Shown here: positions 49,639 to 60,482 of the stretch, one piece after another
How the letters are laid out: every line of letters starts with the position of its first letter
Position numbering within the stretch: the stretch's first letter is position 1
Translations under genes and position numbers: made by a program
Assembly (NCBI GenBank): GCA_902592265.1
Contig: CACJDV010000002.1
Location: 24,622-88,621, forward strand
From: an uncultured Pelagibacteraceae bacterium
GTDB taxonomy: Bacteria; Pseudomonadota; Alphaproteobacteria; Pelagibacterales; Pelagibacteraceae
Direction: 5' to 3'
Length of the DNA stretch: 64,000 bases
The notes under the pieces: generated by a model
What the model was told of the DNA's origin: nothing
Database searches by the model: none
Seen by the model: the letters and a program-made list of their open reading frames with translations, nothing else

Positions 49639-50907
49639 TTAAGCCGCTGTTGTCTTAGTTGTTTTGGATTTACTATCCTTTTTTGAATGAACAATAATGG
49701 GTTGCGACAGACCTTTAGCCGCTGATGAGTCGACTATTACCTCTTCAATATTTTCTTGACTCGGTAAATCATACATAGTCTTAAGAAGTATATTTTCTAA
49801 AATAGATCTTAAACCTCTTGCACCTGTTTTTTTGCTAATTGCTTTAATTGCAATTTCTTTAAGTGCAGAGTCTTTAAATATTAATTTAGCTCCATCTAGT
49901 TTAAATAACTCTTGATATTGTTTTGTTAAAGAATTTTTTGGTTCTTGCAGTATCTTAATTAAAGATTTTTCATCTAAATCTTCTAGAGTGGCAATCATAG
50001 GTAATCTTCCAATAAACTCAGGTATTAATCCATATTTAAGTAAATCCTCAGGCTCTAAGTTCTTCATCCACTCACCAGTCTTTTTATCTTGTATATTCTT
50101 AACATCTGCTCCAAAACCAATAGATGTTCCTTTATCTCTCTGAGAAATAATCTTATCAAGTCCCGCAAATGCTCCGCCACAAATGAATAAAATATTTGTA
50201 GTATCAACTTGTAAGAATTCTTGTTGGGGGTGTTTTCTACCACCTTGAGGAGGTACACTTGCAATTGTCCCTTCCATTATTTTTAATAAAGCTTGTTGAA
50301 CACCTTCACCTGAAACGTCTCTTGTAATAGATGGATTTTCAGATTTTCTGCTAATCTTATCGACCTCATCAATGTACACAATTCCCCTTTGGGCTTTTTC
50401 AACATTATAATCTGCTGCTTGTAACAATTTTAAAATAATATTTTCTACATCCTCTCCTACGTAACCTGCCTCAGTTAAAGTTGTTGCATCAGCCATTGTA
50501 AATGGAACATCTAAAATTCTAGCCAGCGTTTGTGCTAATAATGTTTTTCCACATCCAGTTGGACCAACTAAGAGTATATTAGATTTTGCAAGCTCTACAT
50601 TTTTACTCGTTTTATTTTCATAATTTAGTCTTTTGTAATGATTGTGAACAGCTACTGATAAAACTTTTTTTGCATGAGATTGTCCGATTACATAATCATC
50701 TAGGACTGTACAAATTTCTTTTGGTGATGGTAAACCATCTTGATGTTTTACAAATGTATCTTTACTTTCCTCTTTTATAATGTCCATGCAAAGTTCAACA
50801 CACTCATCACAAATAAATACAGTTGGACCTGCAATTAATTTTCTTACCTCGTGTTGGCTTTTGCCGCAGAAGGAGCAATAAAGAATATTTTTATTATTTG
50901 TGTTCAT
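49639..50907 (-). CDS. clpX: ATP-dependent Clp protease ATP-binding subunit ClpX
   Basis: N-terminal zinc finger [18 protein letters not shown]...[23 protein letters not shown]. Confidence 0.98.
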   Translation of the reverse strand: MNTNNKNILYCSFCGKSQHEVRKLIAGPTVFICDECVELCMDIIKEESKDTFVKHQDGLPSPKEICTVLDDYVIGQSHAKKVLSVAVHNHYKRLNYENKTSKNVELAKSNILLVGPTGCGKTLLAQTLARILDVPFTMADATTLTEAGYVGEDVENIILKLLQAADYNVEKAQRGIVYIDEVDKISRKSENPSITRDVSGEGVQQALLKIMEGTIASVPPQGGRKHPQQEFLQVDTTNILFICGGAFAGLDKIISQRDKGTSIGFGADVKNIQDKKTGEWMKNLEPEDLLKYGLIPEFIGRLPMIATLEDLDEKSLIKILQEPKNSLTKQYQELFKLDGAKLIFKDSALKEIAIKAISKKTGARGLRSILENILLKTMYDLPSQENIEEVIVDSSAAKGLSQPIIVHSKKDSKSKTTKTTAA

Positions 50908-50994
50908 AAAATTTTAAACGAATCAATAGAACTACTTTATTATAAATGACTCCTATTAATCAAGTTTTGGATTTTGTGAACTATATGTGGTGTT

Positions 50995-51606
50995 CTAAGA
51001 TCTTTTCTCTACTACAGAATCTATTAGTCCAAAAGATTTGGCCGCGTCTGCTGTCATAAAATTATCTCTTTCTAAAGCAGTTTTAATTTCATCCACAGAT
51101 TTGCCAGTATGTTTGGAATATATTTCATTCAATCTTTTTTTTAATGATAATACTTCATTCGCATGAATTTCGATATCAGTAGCCTGTCCTTGAAAGCCAG
51201 CAGATGGTTGGTGAACCATAATTCTTGAATTTGGAAGTGAAAATCTTTTTCCTTTTGTTCCTGCTGATAATAAAAAAGATCCCATTGAAGCTGCTTGTCC
51301 AATGCATAAAGTTGAGATATCGGGTTTTACATATTGCATTGTATCGTAAATACCTAAACCTGCTGTAACAAGTCCACCTGGACTATTAATATATAAAAAA
51401 ATTTCTTTTTTAGGATCCTCTGCTTCTAGAAATAATAATTGAGCTGTAATTAATGAAGCTACATTGTCATTTATTTGACCTGTCAAAAAAATAATTCTTT
51501 CTTTTAACAGTCTTGAATAAATATCGTAGGCTCTTTCCCCTTTGTTTGATTGCTCAACAACCATAGGTATTAAGCTACTCATATGCTCTGATAATTTATT
51601 ATTCAT
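50995..51606 (-). CDS. clpP: ATP-dependent Clp protease proteolytic subunit
   Basis: [35 protein letters not shown]. Confidence 0.98.
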   Translation of the reverse strand: MNNKLSEHMSSLIPMVVEQSNKGERAYDIYSRLLKERIIFLTGQINDNVASLITAQLLFLEAEDPKKEIFLYINSPGGLVTAGLGIYDTMQYVKPDISTLCIGQAASMGSFLLSAGTKGKRFSLPNSRIMVHQPSAGFQGQATDIEIHANEVLSLKKRLNEIYSKHTGKSVDEIKTALERDNFMTADAAKSFGLIDSVVEKRS

Positions 51607-51639
51607 AAAACTGATTCGTATTACTTATACAACTTGAGA

Positions 51640-53052
51640 TTACTTTTTGCTAACTTTTTTTGTTTTTTTGGCAGGAGACTTAGTTTTTGGGGTGGTTTTT
51701 TTTACCTCTTTTTTTTTAGTTTCAATTTTATTATTTGAAGCTTGTTTTGTTTCGTCATCTTGATTTTGAGATTGTTTTAATATTTTTTCTGCTTCTTCTT
51801 TTGAAACCTCTTTTTTATTAGATTTAGCTTTTTGTTTAACAAGATTCAAAATTTTTTCTTCATATACCGTTCCTCTTAAGCTAGCGAGAGCTGATTGATT
51901 TTTTTGATAAAAATCCATTACCATTTTTTCCTGACCAGGCATCATTCTTATTTGTTTTTGAACCTCAGCTTGCAATTCTTGTTCTGATACTTTTATCTGA
52001 TTTTGTTCACCAAATTCGTTTAAAATTAAACCAACTTTAATTCTTTTTTTTGCTATCTCTTCAAAATTATCTTTACTTTTTTTTTTATCTTCGTCTGTCA
52101 TTCCTTGAGAGAGAACTTTCACTTCTTCATCAACTAAATTTTGTGGGATTTCGTCTACTTTAAATTTCTCTAATTCTTTAAGAATTTGATTTTTTGACAA
52201 TCTATCTAGTGAATTTTTATATTCATCATTAATTTGTTTTGAAATAAGAGTTTTCAAATCTTTTAAGTCTTTTGCCCCAAGATTTTTTGCAAATTGATCA
52301 TCAATTTTTACTTCATCCGAAATTTTTACCGACAATATCTTACAATTAAATTTTGCTTTTTTATTTACTAAGTCTTTTTCAGGAAAGTTTTCAGGCAAAG
52401 TAGCTTCAACAATTTTTTGATCATCTTTTTTAACTCCAATTAATTGTTTATCAAAACCTTTTAAAAATAAATCTTTACCTAAAGTTAATTGTGTATTTTT
52501 CCCTTCCCCTCCTTTAAATGATTTTTCATCAACAGTTGCAGTATAATCAAATGTTACAAGATCTCCCTCTTTTGCTTTGGTTTCGGGTGGAGCATCTTTG
52601 AAGCTGGGTGTGTTTTTAGCTATCTCTTTAATTCTTTTTTCGGTTTCACTCTCGTCAATTTTAACTGTGTATTCATCAAATTTAATATTTTCTATAGATT
52701 TTAATTCAACTTTAGGAAACTCTGTGACGGAAATTATATATTCTAGATCTTTATCTTCACCATACGTTTTGAGATCCAATTTTGGTTGTCCTGCTGGTTT
52801 TATTTTGTTTTCCTCTAAAGCCTTTGTAGTTGTGTCTTTTAAAACTTTGTCTAAAACTTCGCTAAATACTGCTTTACCAAACTGTCTTTTTAAAACTTCT
52901 ACTGGAACTTTTCCTGGTCTAAACCCTTTTAAATTTACAGTACCTTTAATTTCTTCATACTTTTCATCCATATAAGAATTCATTGTTTTTTTATCAATGA
53001 AAACTTTTATATCTTTATTAAGACCTTTTTTATTTTCTACAGTAACTTTCAT
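51640..53052 (-). CDS. tig: Trigger factor
   Basis: GFRPGKVPVEVLKRQFGKAVFSEVLD; upstream of clpP. Confidence 0.96.
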   Translation of the reverse strand: MKVTVENKKGLNKDIKVFIDKKTMNSYMDEKYEEIKGTVNLKGFRPGKVPVEVLKRQFGKAVFSEVLDKVLKDTTTKALEENKIKPAGQPKLDLKTYGEDKDLEYIISVTEFPKVELKSIENIKFDEYTVKIDESETEKRIKEIAKNTPSFKDAPPETKAKEGDLVTFDYTATVDEKSFKGGEGKNTQLTLGKDLFLKGFDKQLIGVKKDDQKIVEATLPENFPEKDLVNKKAKFNCKILSVKISDEVKIDDQFAKNLGAKDLKDLKTLISKQINDEYKNSLDRLSKNQILKELEKFKVDEIPQNLVDEEVKVLSQGMTDEDKKKSKDNFEEIAKKRIKVGLILNEFGEQNQIKVSEQELQAEVQKQIRMMPGQEKMVMDFYQKNQSALASLRGTVYEEKILNLVKQKAKSNKKEVSKEEAEKILKQSQNQDDETKQASNNKIETKKKEVKKTTPKTKSPAKKTKKVSKK

Positions 53053-53062
53053 AATAAATTAG

Positions 53063-53147
53063 TGGTAGGGCGAAAAGGACTCGAACCTTCACAGATTGCT
53101 CTATCGGTTCCTAAGACCGACGCGTCTACCAATTCCGCCATCGCCCC
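53063..53147 (-). tRNA. tRNA-Leu (TAG)
   Basis: Reverse complement GGGGCGATGGCGGAATTGGTAGACGCGTCGGTCTTAGGAACCGATAGAGCAATCTGTGAAGGTTCGAGTCCTTTTCGCCCTACCA; class II with variable arm. Confidence 0.95.
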
Positions 53148-53236
53148 ACAAATTTAAGAGGTTTTATATATGATTGAAACTATTTGTCCAACGACAATTA
53201 TTGTAAATTATATAATTTTTACTCTATAATATTATT

Positions 53237-53488
53237 ATGATTGTTTCTCCATGTATAAGTATTTGCAAAACTGATCCAAAAACTGGCTATTGCTATGGGT
53301 GTGGAAGAAATAATGAAGAAAAAAAAATCTGGAAACTTGAAGATACAACTGATGAGTGGAAAAAAGAAAATCTTGAAGTTATCCAAAAAAGATTAACTGG
53401 CTGGCAACTAGAAAGTTTTAAAGAATCCTATACTTATAAAATTGAAAATGGTATCTCTCTTTTTAAAAAAAAATTATTAGATGAGTAA
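53237..53488 (+). CDS. DUF1289-family protein
   Basis: SPCISICKTDPKTGYCYGCGRN...W cysteine pattern. Confidence 0.85.
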   Translation: MIVSPCISICKTDPKTGYCYGCGRNNEEKKIWKLEDTTDEWKKENLEVIQKRLTGWQLESFKESYTYKIENGISLFKKKLLDE

Positions 53489-53654
53489 AACTACGATTAT
53501 AATTATTGTTTATGTTCTGGGTCTTATTTTTGGGGCTCTTTTTCTTGATTTATGGAGTGCCGACACCAACATCATCAAAGGATTAGTAGGACTCGGTTGG
53601 ACAGCTTTACTTTTAATTGGTTTATTTTTTGCCGAAAAAAATGAAAGAAATTAG
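53481..53654 (+). CDS. Small membrane protein (57 aa, not in ORF track)
   Basis: Read directly: MSKTTIIIIVYVLGLIFGALFLDLWSADTNIIKGLVGLGWTALLLIGLFFAEKNERN*; overlaps neighbours. Confidence 0.65.
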   Translation: MSKTTIIIIVYVLGLIFGALFLDLWSADTNIIKGLVGLGWTALLLIGLFFAEKNERN

Positions 53655-54063
53655 ATTTTTAATTTTTCTTTTATTAATAATTCTACCTTTCCAACACCTT
53701 AAATCAGAAATAATCATTATGAGTAAATGTGATGATAAACAGGATGAATTTTTAAAAAATGAATACATATTAAATCTAGACGAATTAATCATGACTAGAA
53801 ATTATGTTTACAAGGAAAAAACATATCAAAAATATCGATTAACTGATTTAAGTACTAAAAAATCTAACTCTTATGTTCGAAATATTTATGAAGAAAATGG
53901 TAAAATACTCACTCATAAGCACGGATATCCTCAATTTTATACTCAAATTCTTTTTGAAAAAGACAAACAAGAAATTTTCATGAAAACTGTTCTTAATGAT
54001 GAAGAAGGAATATCTAAAATTTCTTCTTGTAAAAAAATTGAGAAATTTAAAAAAGAAAGTTAA
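53641..54063 (+). CDS. Hypothetical secreted protein (start revised from 53617 to ATG at 53641)
   Basis: MKEIRFLIFLLLIILPFQHLKSE resembles a signal peptide. Confidence 0.6.
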   Translation: MKEIRFLIFLLLIILPFQHLKSEIIIMSKCDDKQDEFLKNEYILNLDELIMTRNYVYKEKTYQKYRLTDLSTKKSNSYVRNIYEENGKILTHKHGYPQFYTQILFEKDKQEIFMKTVLNDEEGISKISSCKKIEKFKKES

Positions 54064-54185
54064 CTTTTTTTATTTTTCTTGGAGAAATTTTTTTTTCTAT
54101 TTCCAAATCTATTGTTAGTAATGTTACTTCTATGTTTTGCGTAAGCTTGTTTTTGGGCTTGTTTCATTGCTCGCTTTGATGACAT
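54060..54185 (-). CDS. Very basic 41-aa small protein
   Basis: Read directly: MSSKRAMKQAQKQAYAKHRSNITNNRFGNRKKNFSRKIKKS*. Confidence 0.4.
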   Translation of the reverse strand: MSSKRAMKQAQKQAYAKHRSNITNNRFGNRKKNFSKKNKKS

Positions 54186-54189
54186 AATT

Positions 54190-54747
54190 TTAAAAATCTA
54201 TTTCTATACTACCAATTTTATTAAAATTCTTATCTGCAATAACTATTTCACCCGATGAAGGAGCATAATCTAAAGCCTCAGATATTACCACATAATGTGT
54301 CACAAAAATTAAATTTTCATTACTTTTGAATTTTTTAACATAATTTTTCAAATCCAACATTTGTCTTTTTTTATTGTTAGCAAACTTTGCGCTAAAAAAG
54401 GAATTTAAAAAATCTTTTGTTTCAAAATTTATAAAGGCTAATTTAGCAGTCTCTTTACAACGACACCATTCACTTGAAAAAACTTTAAAAATTGGAACAT
54501 TGTTTTCTATAAAAAAATTTCCAATCTTTTTTGCTTGGTTTCTTCCTTCTACACTCAAATTTCTTTGAGTATCACAGTTATTAATATCAAAATTTTCAGG
54601 ATCTCCACCACCTGGTGCATATGCGTGCCTAATAAATATAAGTTTACCACCTTTTTTGAGCTTTAAGGATAATTCTTGATTTAAATCTGCTTTAACCGTT
54701 GCAGGTAAAGTTATAAAAATAATGAGAAAAAATTTTATAAGTTTCAT
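54190..54747 (-). CDS. Histidine phosphatase family protein (secreted)
   Basis: LIFIRHAYAPGGGDPENFDINNCDTQRNLSVEGRNQAKKIG (RH..), FVTHYVVISE. Confidence 0.85.
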   Translation of the reverse strand: MKLIKFFLIIFITLPATVKADLNQELSLKLKKGGKLIFIRHAYAPGGGDPENFDINNCDTQRNLSVEGRNQAKKIGNFFIENNVPIFKVFSSEWCRCKETAKLAFINFETKDFLNSFFSAKFANNKKRQMLDLKNYVKKFKSNENLIFVTHYVVISEALDYAPSSGEIVIADKNFNKIGSIEIDF

Positions 54748-54749
54748 TA

Positions 54750-55430
54750 ATGACTATTAAATTAAAAAAAATAAATAATACAATTATTAAATGCAAAAAA
54801 TGTCCAAGGCTTGTTAGTTTTATTAAAAAAATTTCAACACAAAAAAGAAAACAAAATAAGAATGAAAAATACTGGGGAAAACCAGTCCCGGGCTTTGGTG
54901 ATAAAAAAGCAAAATTGATGATCTTAGGTCTTGCTCCTGCGGCTCATGGTGGAACAAGAACTGGAAGGGCATTCACAGGAGATAAATCAGGGAATTTTTT
55001 ATTTAAAAGTTTATTTTTAACAGGAATTTCTAATCAAGATTTTTCAGAAAAAGCAAATGATAATTTAAAATTACATAATACTTACATAACTAATATTCTT
55101 AAATGTGTTCCTCCAGGTGATAAACCAGAAGGTAATGAATTAAATCGCTGTTCAAATCATTTTGAAAATGAAATTGAAAATTTAAAAAATCTTAAAGTGA
55201 TCATAACTCTTGGAAAGGTTGCATTTGATAATTGTTTAAAAATTTATAAAAAAAAGTTTACGCTTAGCAAAAAATATGAATTCAGACACGGAAACAAATA
55301 TTTATTACCAGATAATAAAGTTTTAATTGCTTGTTATCATCCAAGTCCAAGAAATGTAAATACAAAATTAGTTACGACTACCATGATTAACAAATTACTT
55401 ATTAAAGCAAAGAAAATAGCTATGATTTAA
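54750..55430 (+). CDS. Uracil-DNA glycosylase, family 4/5 (UDGb-like)
   Basis: MILGLAPAAHGGTRTGRAFTGDKSG, HPSPRN. Confidence 0.85.
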   Translation: MTIKLKKINNTIIKCKKCPRLVSFIKKISTQKRKQNKNEKYWGKPVPGFGDKKAKLMILGLAPAAHGGTRTGRAFTGDKSGNFLFKSLFLTGISNQDFSEKANDNLKLHNTYITNILKCVPPGDKPEGNELNRCSNHFENEIENLKNLKVIITLGKVAFDNCLKIYKKKFTLSKKYEFRHGNKYLLPDNKVLIACYHPSPRNVNTKLVTTTMINKLLIKAKKIAMI

Positions 55431-55842
55431 TAGTATCACAAAAATAAGGTTTAAATTTTGAGTAAATTTCATCGGGTATTTTTACTGGTTTACCTAAAAC
55501 ATTAACAAAAACTAAATGAACCTGTGCCTCAACTATAGTGTCATCACCTTTGGTTATTATTTGATTCATAAAAAAAGATGTTTTGGTTATAGATTTGACA
55601 AAAGATCTTATAGTTAGTTGATCCTCAAGACTTGCTGGTTTTTTATATTCAATGTTGCAAGCTTTTACTATGATTAATGAACCAAAATCTTTTTTTACTT
55701 TCTGATTACTGTACCCAATTAAGTGTAGAGCTTCTGTTCTAGCCCTCTCTAAAAACTTTAAATAATTAGCATAATATACGACACCTCCAGCATCAGTATC
55801 CTCATAATAAACTTTTAAAGTGTAAAAAAAGTTTTCATGCAT
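55420..55842 (-). CDS. ybgC: YbgC/4-hydroxybenzoyl-CoA thioesterase family
   Basis: VYYEDTDAGGVVYYANYLKFLERARTEALH. Confidence 0.92.
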   Translation of the reverse strand: MHENFFYTLKVYYEDTDAGGVVYYANYLKFLERARTEALHLIGYSNQKVKKDFGSLIIVKACNIEYKKPASLEDQLTIRSFVKSITKTSFFMNQIITKGDDTIVEAQVHLVFVNVLGKPVKIPDEIYSKFKPYFCDTIKS

Positions 55843-55899
55843 AGTGTAATTATACCAAAAAAATAAACTATTTAATAGAAACTAAGGTATAAGAAGTTA

Positions 55900-56040
55900 A
55901 TGAATATATTTGTAATTTGGCTAGTAATGGTTACTGCCTGGAACTTTGGATATCCACAAGCTAGTCCTTTGGAAGATGTAATTGTAGCTGTTGTTCTATC
56001 TTTATTTAATATTTATTTAAAAAAATATCTTAAATTTTAA
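55900..56040 (+). CDS. Small hypothetical protein (46 aa)
   Basis: MNIFVIWLVMVTAWNFGYPQASPLEDVIVAVVLSLFNIYLKKYLKF*. Confidence 0.45.
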   Translation: MNIFVIWLVMVTAWNFGYPQASPLEDVIVAVVLSLFNIYLKKYLKF

Positions 56041-56691
56041 TTATTCAGATGAAAAATATATATTTTGAAAATAAGCTACAGATTTCATTTTAGAATTATC
56101 AGTATCAGACATAATAGCAAGCCCATCAAGCTCATTGACTTCTAGATCGTGCAACCTTTTAAAATCCTCCTTAACATTAGCTTTAACTGTTACCCATTTA
56201 TTCAAATTAACTTTTGTACTAGCTAAAACATTATCTATCGATTTTTTTGTATATGGGCTTGAAAAATTAGACCCAACATCATTATTACTTGAGAAAACAT
56301 AATTAATAGCTCTATTTGACAATGGTGTGGCTCCAGTTTTTTTAATAACAAAAACTCTTGCAGCAAAATCATGCCCTTTTTTAGTATTTTCTTTGATACC
56401 TGAAAGATCTTTCTCAATTTTCCACGTTATATTTATGAATGGGGTCTTATCTAAGTCTATCTTGATCTCTTTTCCGAGACCAGAGGCAGCATTATCAGCA
56501 ACCGCTTTTAAATAATTTCCTTTATCATTCGTTCCAACTGTATAAAGTGTTTTATTTTTGGCCCCTCTTACCTTTCTAACCTGAAGTTCTGTAAGCTCTG
56601 TTTCAGTAAAATCAAAGACTTGCAGTTCTTCTGCTGAAGACAATTTAATAGAAAAAATTGCGATAATTAAAATGTTTAATATAATTTTCAT
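56041..56691 (-). CDS. DUF3047-family protein
   Basis: Signal peptide; ITWKIEKDL...DFAARVFV...NRAINYVFSSN pattern. Confidence 0.75.
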   Translation of the reverse strand: MKIILNILIIAIFSIKLSSAEELQVFDFTETELTELQVRKVRGAKNKTLYTVGTNDKGNYLKAVADNAASGLGKEIKIDLDKTPFINITWKIEKDLSGIKENTKKGHDFAARVFVIKKTGATPLSNRAINYVFSSNNDVGSNFSSPYTKKSIDNVLASTKVNLNKWVTVKANVKEDFKRLHDLEVNELDGLAIMSDTDNSKMKSVAYFQNIYFSSE

Positions 56692-56773
56692 AAAAATTTA
56701 AAAAAATTCTTAATACATTATTTAGACAAAATTTAAACATCCAATATTCAACATTTAAAACTATATCTAAAAT

Positions 56774-56911
56774 ATGAAGACAATTTCATTTTTTATACTC
56801 CTTATTTACTGGTCTATAATGATTTTTGCACCAGTTATGTCTAAAGATATCAAGTTTAGTAGAGCTAAAATTAATAATATTAAAATAGTTGAGCAAAAAC
56901 CAGAAAGTTAA
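56774..56911 (+). CDS. Small hypothetical protein (45 aa)
   Basis: MKTISFFILLIYWSIMIFAPVMSKDIKFSRAKINNIKIVEQKPES*. Confidence 0.4.
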   Translation: MKTISFFILLIYWSIMIFAPVMSKDIKFSRAKINNIKIVEQKPES

Positions 56912-57660
56912 TAAGTAGAACGGCCGCCACTAATATCAAAGACTGCAGCTGTTGAGAAAGTATTTTCCTCAGAAGAAAGCCAACAAATTAATGATGTAAA
57001 CTCTTCAACCTCTAAAAATCTTCCTCTAGGCACTTTTGATAGCATTCTTTGGACATGTTCTTTAGTCATTTGATCTAAAATTCTGGTTTTTGCTCCCGCT
57101 GGAGTTACTGCATTTACAGCTATATTTTTATCTGCAAGCTCTTTACCTAATGATTTAGTTAAACCTATCGCACCCGCTTTTCCAACACTATATGCACTTG
57201 CATTGGCATTTCCATCTTTTCCAGCTACTGAGGCCACATTTACAATCCTCCCATAATTGTTCTTAATCATATTTGGCACTATCGACCTGCAACAATTAAA
57301 AGTTCCCATTAAATTAATCTCTACAACCTTTTTCCACATTTCTATGTCATACTCCCATAATGTGGCTGTAGGGCCAGTTATTCCTGCATTATTAATTAAA
57401 ATGTCAATATTTGAGTTTTTTGTAATTTCTTTAACAATTTTATCAACTTCCTCATATTTAGACACATCTACAACATGAGAACTTAAATTAAGACTATCTA
57501 AATTTTTAACAGCAACCTCTGTAGCTTTAGGGTCGTTATCCCATATTATTACACTAGCACCAGACTCTAAAAGCCTTTTAGAAATATCAAATCCAAACCC
57601 TTGGGCGCCTCCAGTTACGACGGCAGTTCTATTTTTAAAATCATAACTAATTTTTTTCAT
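56908..57660 (-). CDS. SDR family oxidoreductase
   Basis: AVVTGGAQGFGFDISKRL, ILINNAGITGP, SAYSVGKAGAIGLTKSL. Confidence 0.93.
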   Translation of the reverse strand: MKKISYDFKNRTAVVTGGAQGFGFDISKRLLESGASVIIWDNDPKATEVAVKNLDSLNLSSHVVDVSKYEEVDKIVKEITKNSNIDILINNAGITGPTATLWEYDIEMWKKVVEINLMGTFNCCRSIVPNMIKNNYGRIVNVASVAGKDGNANASAYSVGKAGAIGLTKSLGKELADKNIAVNAVTPAGAKTRILDQMTKEHVQRMLSKVPRGRFLEVEEFTSLICWLSSEENTFSTAAVFDISGGRSTY

Positions 57661-57664
57661 TTTT

Positions 57665-59122
57665 TTATTCTCTTGCTAGTAAATAATATGTAAAAGCAGC
57701 GACAGTTGCTCCTATAATCCAAGAAAATGATTGAAGAAACATCAAATTAGCATTCCAAATTGTTGAAGCAGAAAAAATAAAACCTATAATTGCAGAATAA
57801 ACTGCTTTTATATGCCAGCCCCCACTATAATAGTAAATTCCGTTATTCTCTAAAGAATATATATCTTTATTATTTATTTTGCTCTTTTGAATAAAATAAA
57901 AGTCAGAAATCATAATTCCAAAGAGTGGTCCAAAAAAAGCTCCAAAAGTATCTATGAAAGATAAAGCTCCAACTTGACTTAAAAAAGTTAGCCAAAACAC
58001 TCCAATTATAAAACCTAGAATTGAAATTATTGCACCCGCACTCCTTGTAGATAAAGAGAAAGGTAAAAAATTTATTAAAGTGTATTGAGATGGAATAAAA
58101 TTAACTATTAAATTTGTCGAAGCAGAAGCAATAATTATAAAAATTAAAGCTAAGACAACCAGGAATAAATTATCTAGTTTTCCAATAATATCTGTTGGAT
58201 TCGTTAGTATTCTATTCAAATTTTCTGGATCTTGCTTCAAAAAAGCATCCATGCCAGAAACAATAAATAAAGCAAAGAAAGAGAAAATCAGTAAATTTAA
58301 AATTAAGCTTAAGTTTCCTTTTTTGAGCTGACTTTCATCTTTAACATACCTGGAAAAATCCCCAAAACTCAAAATAACAACTGAGAAATAAGCAAACACT
58401 GTACTAGTAACAGTTATTAATGGCCCAAAATTATTTTTATTAAGAAAATTCTCAGTATTTAAAATATTTAAAAAAGCTTGAGAAGTAAATTTAACATCAT
58501 TAAGCAAAACTGATAAAAAAAATAATAACATACCAAAATACACAGTAATAGCTGAAAAAATAATTATTCTTTTATTTACATTCATTCCAGCACTAAATAA
58601 AAACCCTTGCAAAATTAATGCAATGATAATTGCTGTCCAATCGATTAAATTCATTCCTAAAAAGAATGTTAGAAACATTTCTTTATCAAGGATTGCGGGC
58701 TCTGCTGAAAAAACTGCTATTCTTATTAAATAACTAAATGCTTTTGATAAAAAATATGTTTGAATACCAAATAAAAAAACACCAACAAAAAATCTTATCA
58801 ATCCAAAGTATTTCGCACCAGTAATTCCAAATGATGATCTTAGTAAAACTACAAAGGGTAATCCATTTTTTTGGGATGGTTTTCCTATCCAATTTGAAAA
58901 AATATATATTAATAGTGCTCCAAGTATTGTTCCAATGAATACAACGAAAGTATTAAGATCATAAATTAAATAAAGAGACACGATCAATGAAAAGCCAATA
59001 ACACTTTGTATGTTTACGCCCCAAAAGCAAAATAGAACTTTCCAATCCCAATTTTTATCAATTGGATTTACTGAAACCAAATCCCAATTAGTAAGATTTT
59101 TTTTTTTATTTTGAGGACTCAC
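57665..59122 (-). CDS. NCS1-family nucleobase/hydantoin-type permease
   Basis: 485 aa 12-TM; GINIQSVIGFSL-like, IGKPSQKNGLPFVVLLRSSFGITGAKY, GDFSRYVKDE. Confidence 0.85.
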   Translation of the reverse strand: MSPQNKKKNLTNWDLVSVNPIDKNWDWKVLFCFWGVNIQSVIGFSLIVSLYLIYDLNTFVVFIGTILGALLIYIFSNWIGKPSQKNGLPFVVLLRSSFGITGAKYFGLIRFFVGVFLFGIQTYFLSKAFSYLIRIAVFSAEPAILDKEMFLTFFLGMNLIDWTAIIIALILQGFLFSAGMNVNKRIIIFSAITVYFGMLLFFLSVLLNDVKFTSQAFLNILNTENFLNKNNFGPLITVTSTVFAYFSVVILSFGDFSRYVKDESQLKKGNLSLILNLLIFSFFALFIVSGMDAFLKQDPENLNRILTNPTDIIGKLDNLFLVVLALIFIIIASASTNLIVNFIPSQYTLINFLPFSLSTRSAGAIISILGFIIGVFWLTFLSQVGALSFIDTFGAFFGPLFGIMISDFYFIQKSKINNKDIYSLENNGIYYYSGGWHIKAVYSAIIGFIFSASTIWNANLMFLQSFSWIIGATVAAFTYYLLARE

Positions 59123-59147
59123 TTAAACAATATAAAACTTTAAATTT

Positions 59148-60482
59148 CTACTGTCCATATAAGAGAGTTGGTAACCATAAAGCGATTTTTGGAAATATGA
59201 TTATCAAAATTAACCCAAAAATTTGTAAGACCATAAACTGCATCATTCCATAGTAAATATCTTTTAAATCCCACTCTGGCACTACTCCTTTTAAAAAATA
59301 CGCAGATAATGCGACTGGAGGTGAAAGCCAGGCGGTTTGTAAATTTACAGCCACTAGGATAGCAAACCAAGTCAAATTAAATCCTAATGCTTCAATCAAT
59401 GGTAATATTATTGGAACGATAATCATTACTATAGGTACCCATTCTAGAGGCCATCCCAATAAAAATATCATTACCATAACCATTGCTAGAATTAAATATT
59501 TATTCATTTCAAGACCTAATAGAAATTCAGTTAATAAAGTTGGCGTTCCAAGTCTTGCGAAAACAGCACCAAAAAAATTTGAAGCTGCAACTAAAACCAT
59601 TATCAATGCTGTAATTTCAAGTGTTTTAACTAATGCTTCTTGTAACTTTGAAAGAGTTAATTTTTTATAGGCTAATGAAAGGAGCAAGGCACCCATCGCT
59701 CCACATCCTGCAGCTTCTGTCGGTGTTGCAAAACCGAATAAGATACTACCTAATGCTGCAAATACTAAAGCTGCTGGTGGCACTAGACCTAAAAAAAATT
59801 CAATCCAAACATCCTTCATGCTCGCAGCTCTCATGTCTTCAGGTATTACAGGTCCTAATTTTGGATTAATCATACATCTAATTGTTGTGTAACCTGCATA
59901 TAAACTTGCAAGAAGAATTCCTGGTATGATTGCGGCAGCAAATAAATCTATTACTGGGATTTCCATTATAGGTCCCATAACAACTAACATAATACTTGGA
60001 GGAATTAATATTCCTAAAGTTCCTCCGGCTGTAATAGTACCAGCTGCAAGTCTCACATCGTAACCAGATCTATTCATAGATTTTGCAGCCATAATTCCAA
60101 GTATTGTTACAGAAGCACCAACAATTCCTGTTGCAGCAGCAAATATTACAGAAACAAATAAAACTGCATAATATAAAGATCCTTTAACTTTTGCTAACAT
60201 CATTTGGAACGCTGAAAATAATCTTTCCATCAATCCAGCTTGTTCCATCATAATTCCCATAAAGACAAAAAGTGGGACGGCGGCAAGTGTCTGCTCCGTC
60301 ATTACCATAGAGAATTGGAGAGTCATTAAATAAAAAACTAGTTTTCCAAATCCTAAATAACCAAATACGAAACCTAAGAAAATTAATGTAAATGAAATTG
60401 GGAAACCTACAAATATTGCAAATAACATTACTCCAACAAGAATAAAACCTAATATGGCTGGGTCAATAAACTCAGCTATCAT
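59148..60482 (-). CDS. dctM: TRAP transporter large permease (DctM)
   Basis: AVPLFVFMGIMMEQAGLMERLF, AGGTLGILIPPSIMLVV. Confidence 0.95.
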   Translation of the reverse strand: MIAEFIDPAILGFILVGVMLFAIFVGFPISFTLIFLGFVFGYLGFGKLVFYLMTLQFSMVMTEQTLAAVPLFVFMGIMMEQAGLMERLFSAFQMMLAKVKGSLYYAVLFVSVIFAAATGIVGASVTILGIMAAKSMNRSGYDVRLAAGTITAGGTLGILIPPSIMLVVMGPIMEIPVIDLFAAAIIPGILLASLYAGYTTIRCMINPKLGPVIPEDMRAASMKDVWIEFFLGLVPPAALVFAALGSILFGFATPTEAAGCGAMGALLLSLAYKKLTLSKLQEALVKTLEITALIMVLVAASNFFGAVFARLGTPTLLTEFLLGLEMNKYLILAMVMVMIFLLGWPLEWVPIVMIIVPIILPLIEALGFNLTWFAILVAVNLQTAWLSPPVALSAYFLKGVVPEWDLKDIYYGMMQFMVLQIFGLILIIIFPKIALWLPTLLYGQ